Shown piece by piece: positions 27,478 through 35,681 of a stretch of DNA of 64,000 nt. How positions within the stretch are numbered: position 1 is the first letter of the stretch; each line of letters starts with the position of its first letter. The position numbers and the translations under genes are program-made. Below the pieces are notes generated by a model, which saw only the letters and a program-made list of their open reading frames with translations, did not search any database and was not told where the DNA came from. This stretch comes from Pseudomonas baetica (GTDB lineage Bacteria; Pseudomonadota; Gammaproteobacteria; Pseudomonadales; Pseudomonadaceae), in contig NZ_JAIHLQ010000002.1 of NCBI RefSeq assembly GCF_019733355.1, forward strand, positions 248,001-312,000, given 5' to 3'.

Positions 27478-29316
27478 ATGAACGCCGATCTGATTCTGTT
27501 CAATGGCCAATTTCATACCGTAGACCGAACCAAACCGCTGGCCAGCGCCGTGGCAATCAAGGACGGTCGCTTCGTGGTCGTCGGTAACGACACCCAAGCC
27601 ATGGCCCTGCGCGGCTCGGCCACACAAGTGGTCGACATGCACGGGCGCTGCGTTATCCCCGGTCTCAATGACTCGCACTTGCACCTGATCCGTGGTGGTT
27701 TGAACTACAACCTCGAACTGCGCTGGGAGGGCGTGCCATCGCTGGCCGATGCGCTGCGCATGCTCAAGGAGCAGGCCGACCGCACACCGACCCCGCAATG
27801 GGTGCGCGTGGTCGGCGGCTGGAACGAATTCCAGTTCGCCGAAAAACGCATGCCGACCCTTGAAGAGCTCAACCAGGCCGCGCCCGATACTCCGGTGTTC
27901 GTCCTGCACTTGTACGACCGCGCGTTGCTCAACCGCGCCGCGCTGCGTGTGGCCGGTTACACCCGCGACACGCCAAACCCGCCGGGTGGCGAGATCGTTC
28001 GGGATGCCAACGGCAACCCGACCGGCATGCTGGTGGCAAAACCCAACGCGATGATTCTGTACTCGACCCTGGCCAAGGGGCCGAAGCTGCCACTGGAATA
28101 TCAGGTCAACTCGACCCGCCAGTTCATGCGCGAACTCAATCGCCTCGGCCTGACCAGCGCGATCGATGCCGGCGGCGGTTTCCAGAACTACCCGGACGAT
28201 TACCAAGTGATCGAGCAGTTGGCCAAAGACGACCAACTGACCGTGCGCATTGCCTACAACCTGTTCACCCAGAAGCCGAAAGAAGAGCTGACCGATTTCC
28301 AGAACTGGACCGCCAGCGTCAAGTTGCACCAGGGCGACGACTTCCTGCGGCACAACGGCGCCGGCGAGATGCTAGTGTTTTCGGCGGCGGACTTCGAAGA
28401 CTTCCTCGAACCGCGCCCGGACCTGCCGCAAACCATGGAACAGGAACTGGAACCGGTGGTGCGTCACTTGGTCGAGCAGCGCTGGCCGTTCCGTCTGCAC
28501 GCCACCTACAACGAATCGATCAGCCGCATGCTCGACGTGTTCGAGAAGGTCAACCGCGACATTCCGTTCAACGGTCTGCCGTGGTTCTTCGACCACGCTG
28601 AAACCATCACCGCGCAGAACATCGAACGCGTAAAAGCGCTGGGCGGCGGCATTGCGATTCAGGATCGTATGGCGTTCCAGGGTGAGTATTTCGTCGACCG
28701 CTACGGCAAGCAGGCCGCTGAAGCCACACCGCCGATCAAACGCATGCTCGCCGAAGGTGTGCCGGTTGGCGCGGGCACCGACGCGACGCGGGTTTCGAGC
28801 TACAACCCATGGACGTCGCTGTACTGGATGGTCAGCGGTCGCACCGTCGGTGGTTTGGCCTTGTACGAGGAAGGTTTGCCGCGCACCACCGCGCTGGAAC
28901 TGTTCACCCACGGCAGCGCCTGGTTCTCGTCCGAGCAGGGCAAGAAAGGCCAGATCAAGGTCGGGCAACTGGCGGATCTGGCGGCGCTGAGCGCGGATTT
29001 CTTCCACGTCGAAGAAGAAGCCATCAAGTGGATCGAGTCAGTGCTGACCGTGGTCGGCGGCAAGATCGTTTACGCCGCAGGCGACTTCCAGGACCTCGGC
29101 CCGGCCAGTGTGCCGGTGCTGCCGGACTGGTCGCCAGTGGCGAAAGTCCCGGGCCACTGGCGCCAGAACGCGCCATTGCAGGCGCAAGTACACCAGTGCG
29201 TCGGCGCGTGCGCCGTGCACTCGCACAGCCATGAAAAGGCTCGCCTGTCGAATGCGCCGGTCAGCGATTTCGCCGGTTTCTGGGGCGCGTTCGGCTGTTC
29301 CTGCTTCGCGTTCTGA
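27478..29316 (+). CDS. YtcJ-like metal-dependent amidohydrolase
   Basis: This 612-residue amidohydrolase has the N-terminal metal site NDSHLHL, the mid-domain DHAETIT and the late AGTDATRVSSYNPW of the YtcJ/NfdA-type group (DUF3369-like 'exoenzyme regulatory' annotations also exist). It would hydrolyse an amide or imide in the cytoplasm. The C-terminus is unusual: a Cys/His-rich tail with CVGACAVHSHSHE and GCSCFAF beyond the normal barrel. The next gene encodes a cysteine hydrolase, which could act on the product. GAAGGAACTGCG precedes the ATG. Confidence 0.85.
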   Translation: MNADLILFNGQFHTVDRTKPLASAVAIKDGRFVVVGNDTQAMALRGSATQVVDMHGRCVIPGLNDSHLHLIRGGLNYNLELRWEGVPSLADALRMLKEQADRTPTPQWVRVVGGWNEFQFAEKRMPTLEELNQAAPDTPVFVLHLYDRALLNRAALRVAGYTRDTPNPPGGEIVRDANGNPTGMLVAKPNAMILYSTLAKGPKLPLEYQVNSTRQFMRELNRLGLTSAIDAGGGFQNYPDDYQVIEQLAKDDQLTVRIAYNLFTQKPKEELTDFQNWTASVKLHQGDDFLRHNGAGEMLVFSAADFEDFLEPRPDLPQTMEQELEPVVRHLVEQRWPFRLHATYNESISRMLDVFEKVNRDIPFNGLPWFFDHAETITAQNIERVKALGGGIAIQDRMAFQGEYFVDRYGKQAAEATPPIKRMLAEGVPVGAGTDATRVSSYNPWTSLYWMVSGRTVGGLALYEEGLPRTTALELFTHGSAWFSSEQGKKGQIKVGQLADLAALSADFFHVEEEAIKWIESVLTVVGGKIVYAAGDFQDLGPASVPVLPDWSPVAKVPGHWRQNAPLQAQVHQCVGACAVHSHSHEKARLSNAPVSDFAGFWGAFGCSCFAF

Positions 29317-29385
29317 TCCTTACAACAAAGCGCCGACCCCGACGGTCGGCGTCTCACGCAACAACCATCCACCGAGGAGTTTCAC

Positions 29386-30012
29386 ATGAGCAACGTTCCT
29401 TACTCGCGTCTGAACAAAGACGATGCCGTCGTGTTGTTGGTCGATCACCAGACCGGTCTGATCTCGCTGGTGCAGGATTTCTCGCCGAATGAGTTCAAGA
29501 ACAACGTGCTGGCACTGGGCGACATCGCCAAGTTCTTCAAACTGCCGACCATCCTCACCACCAGTTTCGATGCCGGCCCCAACGGCCCGATCGTGCCTGA
29601 GCTGCGTGAGCAGTTTCCGGACGCGCCGTTCATTCAGCGTCCAGGCCAGATCAACGCGTGGGACAACGAAGATTTCGTCAAAGCGATCAAGGCCACCGGG
29701 CGCAAGCAACTGATCATCGCTGGCGTGGTGACCGACGTTTGCGTGGCATTCCCGACCCTGTCGGCGATTGCTGAAGGCTTTGAAGTGTTCGTCGTGACCG
29801 ATTCGTCCGGCACCTTCAACACCACCGTGCAGCAAGCGGCATGGGCACGCATGTCGGCCGCCGGTGCACACCTGATGAACTGGTTCGCCGTGGCTTGCGA
29901 GTTGCAAGGTGACTGGCGCAACGATATGGAAGGCCTGGCACATTTGCTCTCGGAACGCCTGCCGAACTACCGCAACTTGATCAACAGCTATACCAAGTTC
30001 ACGGCCAAGTGA
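29386..30012 (+). CDS. YcaC-like isochorismatase-family cysteine hydrolase
   Basis: This 208-residue hydrolase has the isochorismatase-fold catalytic aspartate (Asp20 in LLVDHQTGL) and nucleophile Cys119 in AGVVTDVCVAF, closely following E. coli YcaC, including RPGQINAWDNEDFV. The YcaC substrate is unproven. It is 69 bases after the amidohydrolase gene and before a strong terminator, so it closes the operon. CCGAGGAGTTTCAC precedes the ATG. Confidence 0.88.
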   Translation: MSNVPYSRLNKDDAVVLLVDHQTGLISLVQDFSPNEFKNNVLALGDIAKFFKLPTILTTSFDAGPNGPIVPELREQFPDAPFIQRPGQINAWDNEDFVKAIKATGRKQLIIAGVVTDVCVAFPTLSAIAEGFEVFVVTDSSGTFNTTVQQAAWARMSAAGAHLMNWFAVACELQGDWRNDMEGLAHLLSERLPNYRNLINSYTKFTAK

Positions 30013-30020
30013 TGAACTGA

Positions 30021-30049
30021 AAAATGCCCGCAAATTTGCGGGCATTTTT
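30021..30049 (+). terminator. Rho-independent terminator
   Basis: AAATGCCCGCAAA pairs with TTTGCGGGCATTT and is followed by Ts; the reverse strand also has a T-run, so it can serve the convergent esterase gene. Confidence 0.88.
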
Positions 30050-30103
30050 GTCTCGTCGCCGCCGCAATAATGCGTTGGCAAACGCTGTGGCGAGAGATTG
30101 GGC

Positions 30104-31123
30104 TTAGTTCAGATGAGTCTTGAGTTCAGCCGCTGCCTGACGTACTGCAGCCTTCACCTCAGGAATCTGACTCAGCGGGTTGAGCAGCCCGAAGTCATGA
30201 ATCATCCCGTTGTAACGCACGGCGGTCACCGGCACACCCGCTGCATCCAGATGCCGCGCATAGCCTTCGCCTTCATCACGCAACACGTCGAATTCGGCAG
30301 TCTGCACCAATGCAGCGGGCAAACCCTTGAGTTGTTCGGCGCTGGCATTCAAGGGCGAGGCGTGGATCTGTGCACGTTCGGCCGAGTGGGTGGTGTAGTT
30401 GTCCCAGAACCACTGCATCATGTTTTTGGTCAGGAAGTGGCCCTCGGCAAACTGCTGGTACGAACCGTCGTCGAATTGTGCGTTGGTCACCGGCCACATC
30501 AGCAACTGGAAACGCAGGGCCGGGGTTTTCTGTTCCTTGGCCATTAACGCTACGACCGCCGCCATGTTGCCGCCGACGCTGTTGCCGGCCACCGCCAGAC
30601 GCTTGCCGTCGACGCCGATGTCCTTGCCGTGCTCAGCCACCCATTTCGTGGCGACGTACGCCTGGTTGATTGCGGTCGGGTACTGCGCTTCCGGCGACGG
30701 CGTGTAATCGACGTACACCGCGACGGCGCCGGAGCCCACCACCAAGTCACGAATCAGACGCTGGTGCGTCGGGAAGTCACCCAACACCCAGCCGCCACCG
30801 TGGAAGAACATGAACACCGGCAACCCGCCTTTGACGTTGGCCGGACGCACCACTTTCAGGTTGATGGTCTGACCGTCGACGTTGATTGCCTTGTCGCTGA
30901 CTTCCACGCCGGACAGATCAACCTTCACCGAAGCCTGTGCGCCGGTCAGCACGGCACGCGCTTCTTTCGGGCTCAGTTGCTCAAGCGGTTTGCCACCGCC
31001 AGCCGCGAGGGCTTCGAGGAAGGCTTGGGTGTTGTGTTCGACGCCGGGGCTGCCTGCGGCAAACGCGTTGCCGATGGAAAGAGCGAGGAGGGAAGCGGTC
31101 AGGGTTTTCTTGACGAGGGTCAT
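30104..31123 (-). CDS. Exported alpha/beta hydrolase (hormone-sensitive-lipase family esterase)
   Basis: This 339-residue protein has a signal peptide (MTLVKKTLTASLLALSIGNA, cut after AFA) and the HSL-family oxyanion motif FFHGGGWVLGD and nucleophile GNSVGGNMAA. The acid and histidine are likely in DVLRDEGEGYA and MIHDFGLL. It would hydrolyse short-chain esters in the periplasm. AAAGGATTTCC precedes the ATG at 31123. It is divergent from a LysR gene that is its likely regulator. Confidence 0.88.
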   Translation of the reverse strand: MTLVKKTLTASLLALSIGNAFAAGSPGVEHNTQAFLEALAAGGGKPLEQLSPKEARAVLTGAQASVKVDLSGVEVSDKAINVDGQTINLKVVRPANVKGGLPVFMFFHGGGWVLGDFPTHQRLIRDLVVGSGAVAVYVDYTPSPEAQYPTAINQAYVATKWVAEHGKDIGVDGKRLAVAGNSVGGNMAAVVALMAKEQKTPALRFQLLMWPVTNAQFDDGSYQQFAEGHFLTKNMMQWFWDNYTTHSAERAQIHASPLNASAEQLKGLPAALVQTAEFDVLRDEGEGYARHLDAAGVPVTAVRYNGMIHDFGLLNPLSQIPEVKAAVRQAAAELKTHLN

Positions 31124-31283
31124 GGTGGAAATCCTTTTGAGTGTTTTTAGGGTATGTGCCTTGATTGCGGGCTGCTGTGGCACTGGGGTTCAGGCCTCAG
31201 CAACACCGTGAGCACAGATTAGTGGGGTGCCGAACAGCGAAAAAGCGGCTATAAAGCGTTTAACTGTCCACCAGAGAGTGACA

Positions 31284-32189
31284 ATGAACCCGTTCGAAGA
31301 CATGCGTATTTTTTGCCAGGTCATGGACTCCGGCAGCTTCACCGCAGCGGCCGATCAATTGGGCCTGTCCAAGCAGTTCGTCAGCCGTCGGTTGATGCAA
31401 TTGGAAGAGCGCCTGGGCGTGCGCTTGTTGAACCGCTCGACCCGGCGCCTGGACGTCACGCCGCTGGGCCAGAGCTATTACGAGTCGGCGCTGCGGCTGC
31501 TCGGCGAAGTCGAACAAGTGGAGCAGAGCATCGCCGGACAAACCGCCGAGCCACGCGGGACGATTCGCCTCAGTGCACCGCTGTCGTTTGCCGTGGCGCA
31601 TCTTGGATGCCTGCTGCCGGTGTTTTTGCAGCGCTATCGTGAAGTGACGGTGGAAGTGGATCTGAGTGATCGCCCCGTTGACTTGCTGGGCGAGGGTTAC
31701 GATTTGGCGCTGCGCATCGGCGTGCTGGAAGACTCGACCCTGATCGCCCGTCGCATCGCCTCCATCGAGCGGGTGTACTGCGCCAGCCCCGCATACCTCG
31801 CCGAGCGTGGCACGCCGCTCAACCCCGAAGACTTGCACAGCCATGACTGCTTGCCTTACGGGCACGGCCGCTCGGTGCAATGGCGCTTCAATGCCGGGCA
31901 AGGCAAGCCGGTGTTGGTCAACGTCACCGGACGAATGCGCGTGAACAACGGCGAGTTGCTCAGGGACGCGGCGGTGCAGGGGATGGGGATCACTTACCTG
32001 CCAACGTTCATTGTCGGCGCGGCGCTGAAGGACGGGCGACTGGTGCCCGTACTGGATGACCTGCGTCCCGAGCCGTTGACGTTGTCAGCGGTGTATCCGC
32101 AGCATCGTCAGGCCTCGCGCCCGGTGCAGGCGCTGGTCGAGTTTTTGCGTGAGCGGTTGAATCCGAACTTGGCTACCAACCCCTCGTAG
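31284..32189 (+). CDS. LysR-family transcriptional regulator
   Basis: This 301-residue regulator has a typical helix-turn-helix (FCQVMDSGSFTAAADQLGLS, KQFVSRRLMQLEE) and effector domain (CrgA/DmlR-like). The ATG at 31284 follows AGAGAGTGAC. It is divergent from the exported esterase gene across 160 bases and probably controls it. Confidence 0.88.
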   Translation: MNPFEDMRIFCQVMDSGSFTAAADQLGLSKQFVSRRLMQLEERLGVRLLNRSTRRLDVTPLGQSYYESALRLLGEVEQVEQSIAGQTAEPRGTIRLSAPLSFAVAHLGCLLPVFLQRYREVTVEVDLSDRPVDLLGEGYDLALRIGVLEDSTLIARRIASIERVYCASPAYLAERGTPLNPEDLHSHDCLPYGHGRSVQWRFNAGQGKPVLVNVTGRMRVNNGELLRDAAVQGMGITYLPTFIVGAALKDGRLVPVLDDLRPEPLTLSAVYPQHRQASRPVQALVEFLRERLNPNLATNPS

Positions 32190-32422
32190 GGCTGTCGAGG
32201 GATACGAGGCGGCTCAAAACAGAGGTATTTCACTATCACGATCTGTATTTCAATTCGGTATGTTTAAAGTTGGTTTTGAAAATCGGACGCTTCCCACAAG
32301 GTTTTCAGGTTGTCCGTCGGACGTCCCGTCTCTAGCCTGTGCACGTCGCTGCCAATTCAGCGACCAGGACTGGAAACCCCGATGGGTATTAGTGGCGCGT
32401 ACACGCCTTTCATAACGTATCC

Positions 32423-32582
32423 GTGCGCACTTTGAACGCGTGCACTCCGTTATGGCGGCTGTGCGCGGGAGACCTTCGGGTCGACCGCGTCGCCGCTGCC
32501 CGGGTTTCCAACCTGCGTACAGCTGCCACCTCTTCGTCCGGAAACCGAATGGGGCAGCTCCAACTTTTCAGTGGAGCTCCAC
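32423..32582 (+). ncRNA. Candidate structured 5' leader RNA of the DUF6124 gene
   Basis: The 381-base gap after the LysR gene has no convincing ORF but several hairpins just before DUF6124. GCAC-T-CCG/CGG-CT-GTGC spans 32442-32464. GACC-TTCG-GGTC (32471-32482) is a stable UUCG tetraloop. AGCTGCC (32521-32527) can pair with GGCAGCT (32553-32559). AGCTCCA (32556-32562) can pair with TGGAGCT (32572-32578). The last two stems overlap and exclude each other, and the last includes a GGAG ribosome-site-like sequence. It could be a regulatory leader; I cannot assign an Rfam family. The 32190-32422 part shows nothing else. Confidence 0.45.
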
Positions 32583-32951
32583 CAAAAAAAATCTACGCCG
32601 AATCCCCCGAAACAAATACCGATCCAACATCCCCGTACGCTATCCATCGATAGCAAAAAAATCCACGAAGCGGCCGACCGCGCCCTTGATCACTACCTCA
32701 ATCCGAACGCTCACATCATGGCGTCCACTCGCACCCCCGAGCCCATGTACCTCGCCAACCCGGTGTACGACACCGAATCGCTGCTGGCCAATGCCAGCGA
32801 AACACTCGGCTCGGTCACCGAGATGCTCAACAACTTCGCCGCGATGCTCGCTACCTCACACCGCAAGACCGCGCTGGGGATCGCGCAAATCGTCATGCTG
32901 AGCGAGTTGGCGGTCAATCAGACGCTGGATAACGTCCAACCCACCGCATAA
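32571..32951 (+). pseudogene. DUF6124-family protein, probably damaged N-terminus
   Basis: From about residue 25 the 126-residue frame is a normal DUF6124 protein (SIDSKKIHEAADRALDHYLN, SLLANASETLGSVTEMLNNF, LGIAQIVMLSELAVNQ). Before that, TPNPP is in frame, but the expected ETNTDPTSPYA is found only in the next frame. A missing C in the run at 32604-32608 and an extra T at 32641 would explain it. The usual ATG after the GGAGCTCCACC site is also absent; only GTG 32571, inside that site, could start. It is either a barely expressed variant or a pseudogene. Function of the family is unknown. Confidence 0.6.
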
Positions 32952-32955
32952 CTCC

Positions 32956-33044
32956 GTGGGAGCGGGCTTGCTCGCGAAAGCGGTGGTTCAGGCAAGGAGG
33001 ATGCTGAATGTACCGACGCCTTCGCGAGCAAGGCCGATCCCACA
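32956..33044. repeat. REP doublet
   Basis: GTGGGAGCGGGCTTGCTCGCGAAAG and an inverse copy ending CGATCCCACA flank about 40 bases after the DUF6124 gene. Confidence 0.82.
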
Positions 33045-33143
33045 GTCGTTGGCGGGCGACGGCTTACAAAGTCGCAACAACCACAATTGCCGGGCTGATC
33101 TAGACTCCGACCGCTCAATCAAGAGCATCGTGCGGAGTACGCC

Positions 33144-33950
33144 ATGGAAGTGCCGAACAATAAGAACGCTATCGAAAGCAATCGTCAGGCGTGGAACGAT
33201 TCCGCCCGCCACCATCAGGACTCCCCTGACTGGCAGGCGCTGCTGACTGACGTCGCACAGGCAGGTTTCTCGTGCCTCGACGACACCTTGCGCGGCGTGC
33301 TGGAACAGGTTGGCGTTGACGGCAAAGACGTGATTCAACTGGGCTGCAACAACGGTCGCGAAAGTCTCTCGCTGTTCGCCCTCGGCGCGCGAAATGTGGT
33401 GGGTGTGGATCAGTCGAGCGCGTTTCTCGATCAGGCCCGCGAGCTGAACAACCGTTCAGCGCACAACGCCGATTTCATTGAGTGCGATATCCATCACCTG
33501 CCGGCCTCGCTGCAAAACCGCTTCGACGTAGCGCTGATCACTATCGGCGTACTGAACTGGATGCCGGACATCGGCGAATTCTTCCGCCACGTTGCGCAGA
33601 CCCTGAAACCGGGCGGGAAACTGGTGATCTACGAAACCCATCCGTTTCTGGAAATGGTCGACCCCGACGCCGAGGACCCGTTCCGCCTCGCCAGCTCCTA
33701 CTTCCGCGCCGAGCCGTTTGTGCAGCAAGAGCCCATCGTCTACGTCGGCAAGGTCGAGCAACCGGCGGCGAAGTCGTACTGGTTCGTGCACACCCTCGGC
33801 GCGATCTTCAGCGGCGCCATCGGGGCAGGGCTGAACATCGCGCACTTCAAGGAATATGCGCATTCGAATCGGGAAGAACTGTATGACCGGTACCTGAATC
33901 AAGAGGCGCAGTTGCCGTTGTGTTTCACCCTGGTTGCCAGCAAGAACTGA
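33144..33950 (+). CDS. Class I SAM-dependent methyltransferase
   Basis: This 268-residue protein has motif I VIQLGCNNGRESLSLFALG, an acidic end to strand 2 (VGVDQSS), and ITIGVLNWMPDIGEFF with a post-motif LKPGGKLVIYE, as in the Methyltransf_11/25 group. The substrate is unknown. It stands alone between REP elements; the ATG at 33144 follows GCGGAGTACGCC. The nearby EPS operon ends on the other strand, so a link to EPS methylation is possible but not supported by an operon. Confidence 0.85.
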   Translation: MEVPNNKNAIESNRQAWNDSARHHQDSPDWQALLTDVAQAGFSCLDDTLRGVLEQVGVDGKDVIQLGCNNGRESLSLFALGARNVVGVDQSSAFLDQARELNNRSAHNADFIECDIHHLPASLQNRFDVALITIGVLNWMPDIGEFFRHVAQTLKPGGKLVIYETHPFLEMVDPDAEDPFRLASSYFRAEPFVQQEPIVYVGKVEQPAAKSYWFVHTLGAIFSGAIGAGLNIAHFKEYAHSNREELYDRYLNQEAQLPLCFTLVASKN

Positions 33951-33970
33951 CGCTGTCGCAGCCACTGGCC

Positions 33971-34050
33971 CCTTCGCGAGCAAGCTCGCCCCCACATTTG
34001 ATCTGTGTCCAACAAAGATTCCTGTGGGAGCGAGCTTGCTCGCGAAGGCG
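33971..34050. repeat. REP doublet between methyltransferase and EPS operon
   Basis: CTTCGCGAGCAAGCTCGCCCCCAC and its inverse GTGGGAGCGAGCTTGCTCGCGAAG flank about 30 bases. It sits where both convergent transcripts end and may act as their terminator or stabiliser. Confidence 0.85.
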
Positions 34051-34082
34051 GCACCAAAGCCGCCACACCTCTTGAGGTTGAT

Positions 34083-34775
34083 TCAAGTCTGCGCCGCCGC
34101 ACTCACCACCGGCCGCCCCGGTTTGCGCAGTAGTTCCAGGCGTGAGCCCTCGTAGCGGGTCTCACGGAAGAACCGCCACCGCCCAAACAAGCAGTAGAGG
34201 TGCGTCACGCGGCCCTGTTCTTGATAGCCCATACGAATGTGCAGTTTCATTGCCGGGATGTTACGGGTTTCGCAGACGTCGACGACTTTGTCGCAGCCTT
34301 GGGCGGCCATGGCTTCCCACAACGCTACTTGCACGTCCACCGACAGGCTGCTGCCGAAATAGGCGCGGGTCATTTCGCCGCCGAATTCGAAGAACTCGCC
34401 GGGTTTGACCGGGAAGTTGCAGCCGTAATAGTGGCGGTCGTGATAGTCGCGAATGCTGCCCCAGATGAACGCCACCGCGTGACCGTCAGCGTCGAGGTAC
34501 ATGTGCCCGGTGTGCCCTTCGGCGGCGAGTTCGGCCATGGTCGCCACGCGGTCACCAAAATGCTTGGCAAACGCGCCGGCATTGTGCGGTGTGATATCGA
34601 CTTTGCGCAGGCCCTCATAGGGGCGCAGCTTGTGCGGCGGCACCGGGCTGACCAGGTCACGTTCCATCCACAACAGTTCCCAATGGAAGAACACGTAGCG
34701 TTTCCACAACGTGCCGACGGTGTGGCTCAGGCCTTTTTGCTTGATGCGTTCACGCAGTTTTCCGATAACGCTCAT
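34083..34775 (-). CDS. GNAT-family acetyltransferase, last gene of EPS operon
   Basis: This 230-residue protein has the GNAT fold (EGHTGHMYLDADGHAVAFIW, residues about 85-105, and a C-terminal DVCETRNIPAMKLHIRMGY acetyl-CoA/beta-bulge segment). A charged N-terminus (RERIKQKGLSHTVGTLWKRY) and MERDLVSPVPPH precede it. It is clearly similar to the product of 36842-37531. It likely acetylates a sugar or lipid intermediate of the polysaccharide. AGAGGGCATC precedes the ATG. The 114-base gap to the preceding gene is the largest in the operon. Confidence 0.78.
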   Translation of the reverse strand: MSVIGKLRERIKQKGLSHTVGTLWKRYVFFHWELLWMERDLVSPVPPHKLRPYEGLRKVDITPHNAGAFAKHFGDRVATMAELAAEGHTGHMYLDADGHAVAFIWGSIRDYHDRHYYGCNFPVKPGEFFEFGGEMTRAYFGSSLSVDVQVALWEAMAAQGCDKVVDVCETRNIPAMKLHIRMGYQEQGRVTHLYCLFGRWRFFRETRYEGSRLELLRKPGRPVVSAAAQT

Positions 34776-34889
34776 GATGCCCTCTATGGCCGAAGCCCAG
34801 TGTTGTGGATGTCGTTTTTTGTGGTTATAGATCAAGCCTTTACATGCCTTTCAGAGTGCCATTTTCGAAAATACTGCAACGTATGCAAG

Positions 34890-35681
34890 TCAATCGAGTG
34901 CCGTGGCACCGCGTAGAAAGTCCTTGTTCAGGTCGGCGTAGGAAACCCGTGGGACGCCCATCAGCCGCTGCGCTAACACGCAGCTCAGGGATTCGTCGGG
35001 GTTGAGATACGCATCACCAAAGTCGGCCCCGAGTTGAGTCGGATGGGCGACGATCTCCAGTACACCGTCGGTCGCCGAGCTGCCGTTGCGCAAGTCCACG
35101 GGGGTGCACACGTAGTCCGCCGTTGCACCGGCCAGACGCTGCAAACGCCAATTGAGCCAACCTTTGAAAACGCGTTTGGGCAGATTGAGGTTTTGCCCCA
35201 GATTGCGCGCCAACCGAATCGGTACACCGTGATGCGCAGCGAAGCGCGCGACGATCTCGCCGATCGGCAAAATGTTGTGCACATGTTGGTGCGAGTCGAT
35301 GTGACTGGGATGCACGCCATGATCGACGCAGCGTTGCCACTGCGCCTGCAATTCTTCATGCACCGCCTCACGGTCTTCGCGACTGAGCCACAAGCGGTGG
35401 CGCGGCAGGTTGAGGTCGAATACGCCATGGCTGTCGCAGAACGTTCGGCGCTCCACAATCGTCCGGCTCAGCGGTCGCCCGTAAGTCAGGTTGAAGTGCA
35501 GCCCGACCCGGCCCTCAAGCAAGGGCTGCCGAGCCATGGTGCACGCGGCTTCGAACGCTGGCATGTTGGCCATGGCGGTGGCGGAACTGATGACCCCGGC
35601 CTGAAACGCCGCGAAGATCACCGCGTTTTCGTTCGGGCTCAGGCCGAAATCGTCAGCGTTGACTATGACTTGGCGAGGCAT
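34890..35681 (-). CDS. YdjC/ChbG/HpnK-family deacetylase
   Basis: This 263-residue protein has the family's metal/active-site motifs VNADDFGLSPNENAVI (residue about 5-20) and HIDSHQHVHN. ChbG removes acetyl from diacetylchitobiose, and HpnK deacetylates hopanoid N-acetylglucosamine. Here it probably deacetylates an amino sugar in the repeat unit or its lipid-linked precursor. GGAGGGCGAAC is a strong ribosome site. It overlaps the end of the FemAB-like gene by 29 bases. Confidence 0.85.
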   Translation of the reverse strand: MPRQVIVNADDFGLSPNENAVIFAAFQAGVISSATAMANMPAFEAACTMARQPLLEGRVGLHFNLTYGRPLSRTIVERRTFCDSHGVFDLNLPRHRLWLSREDREAVHEELQAQWQRCVDHGVHPSHIDSHQHVHNILPIGEIVARFAAHHGVPIRLARNLGQNLNLPKRVFKGWLNWRLQRLAGATADYVCTPVDLRNGSSATDGVLEIVAHPTQLGADFGDAYLNPDESLSCVLAQRLMGVPRVSYADLNKDFLRGATALD

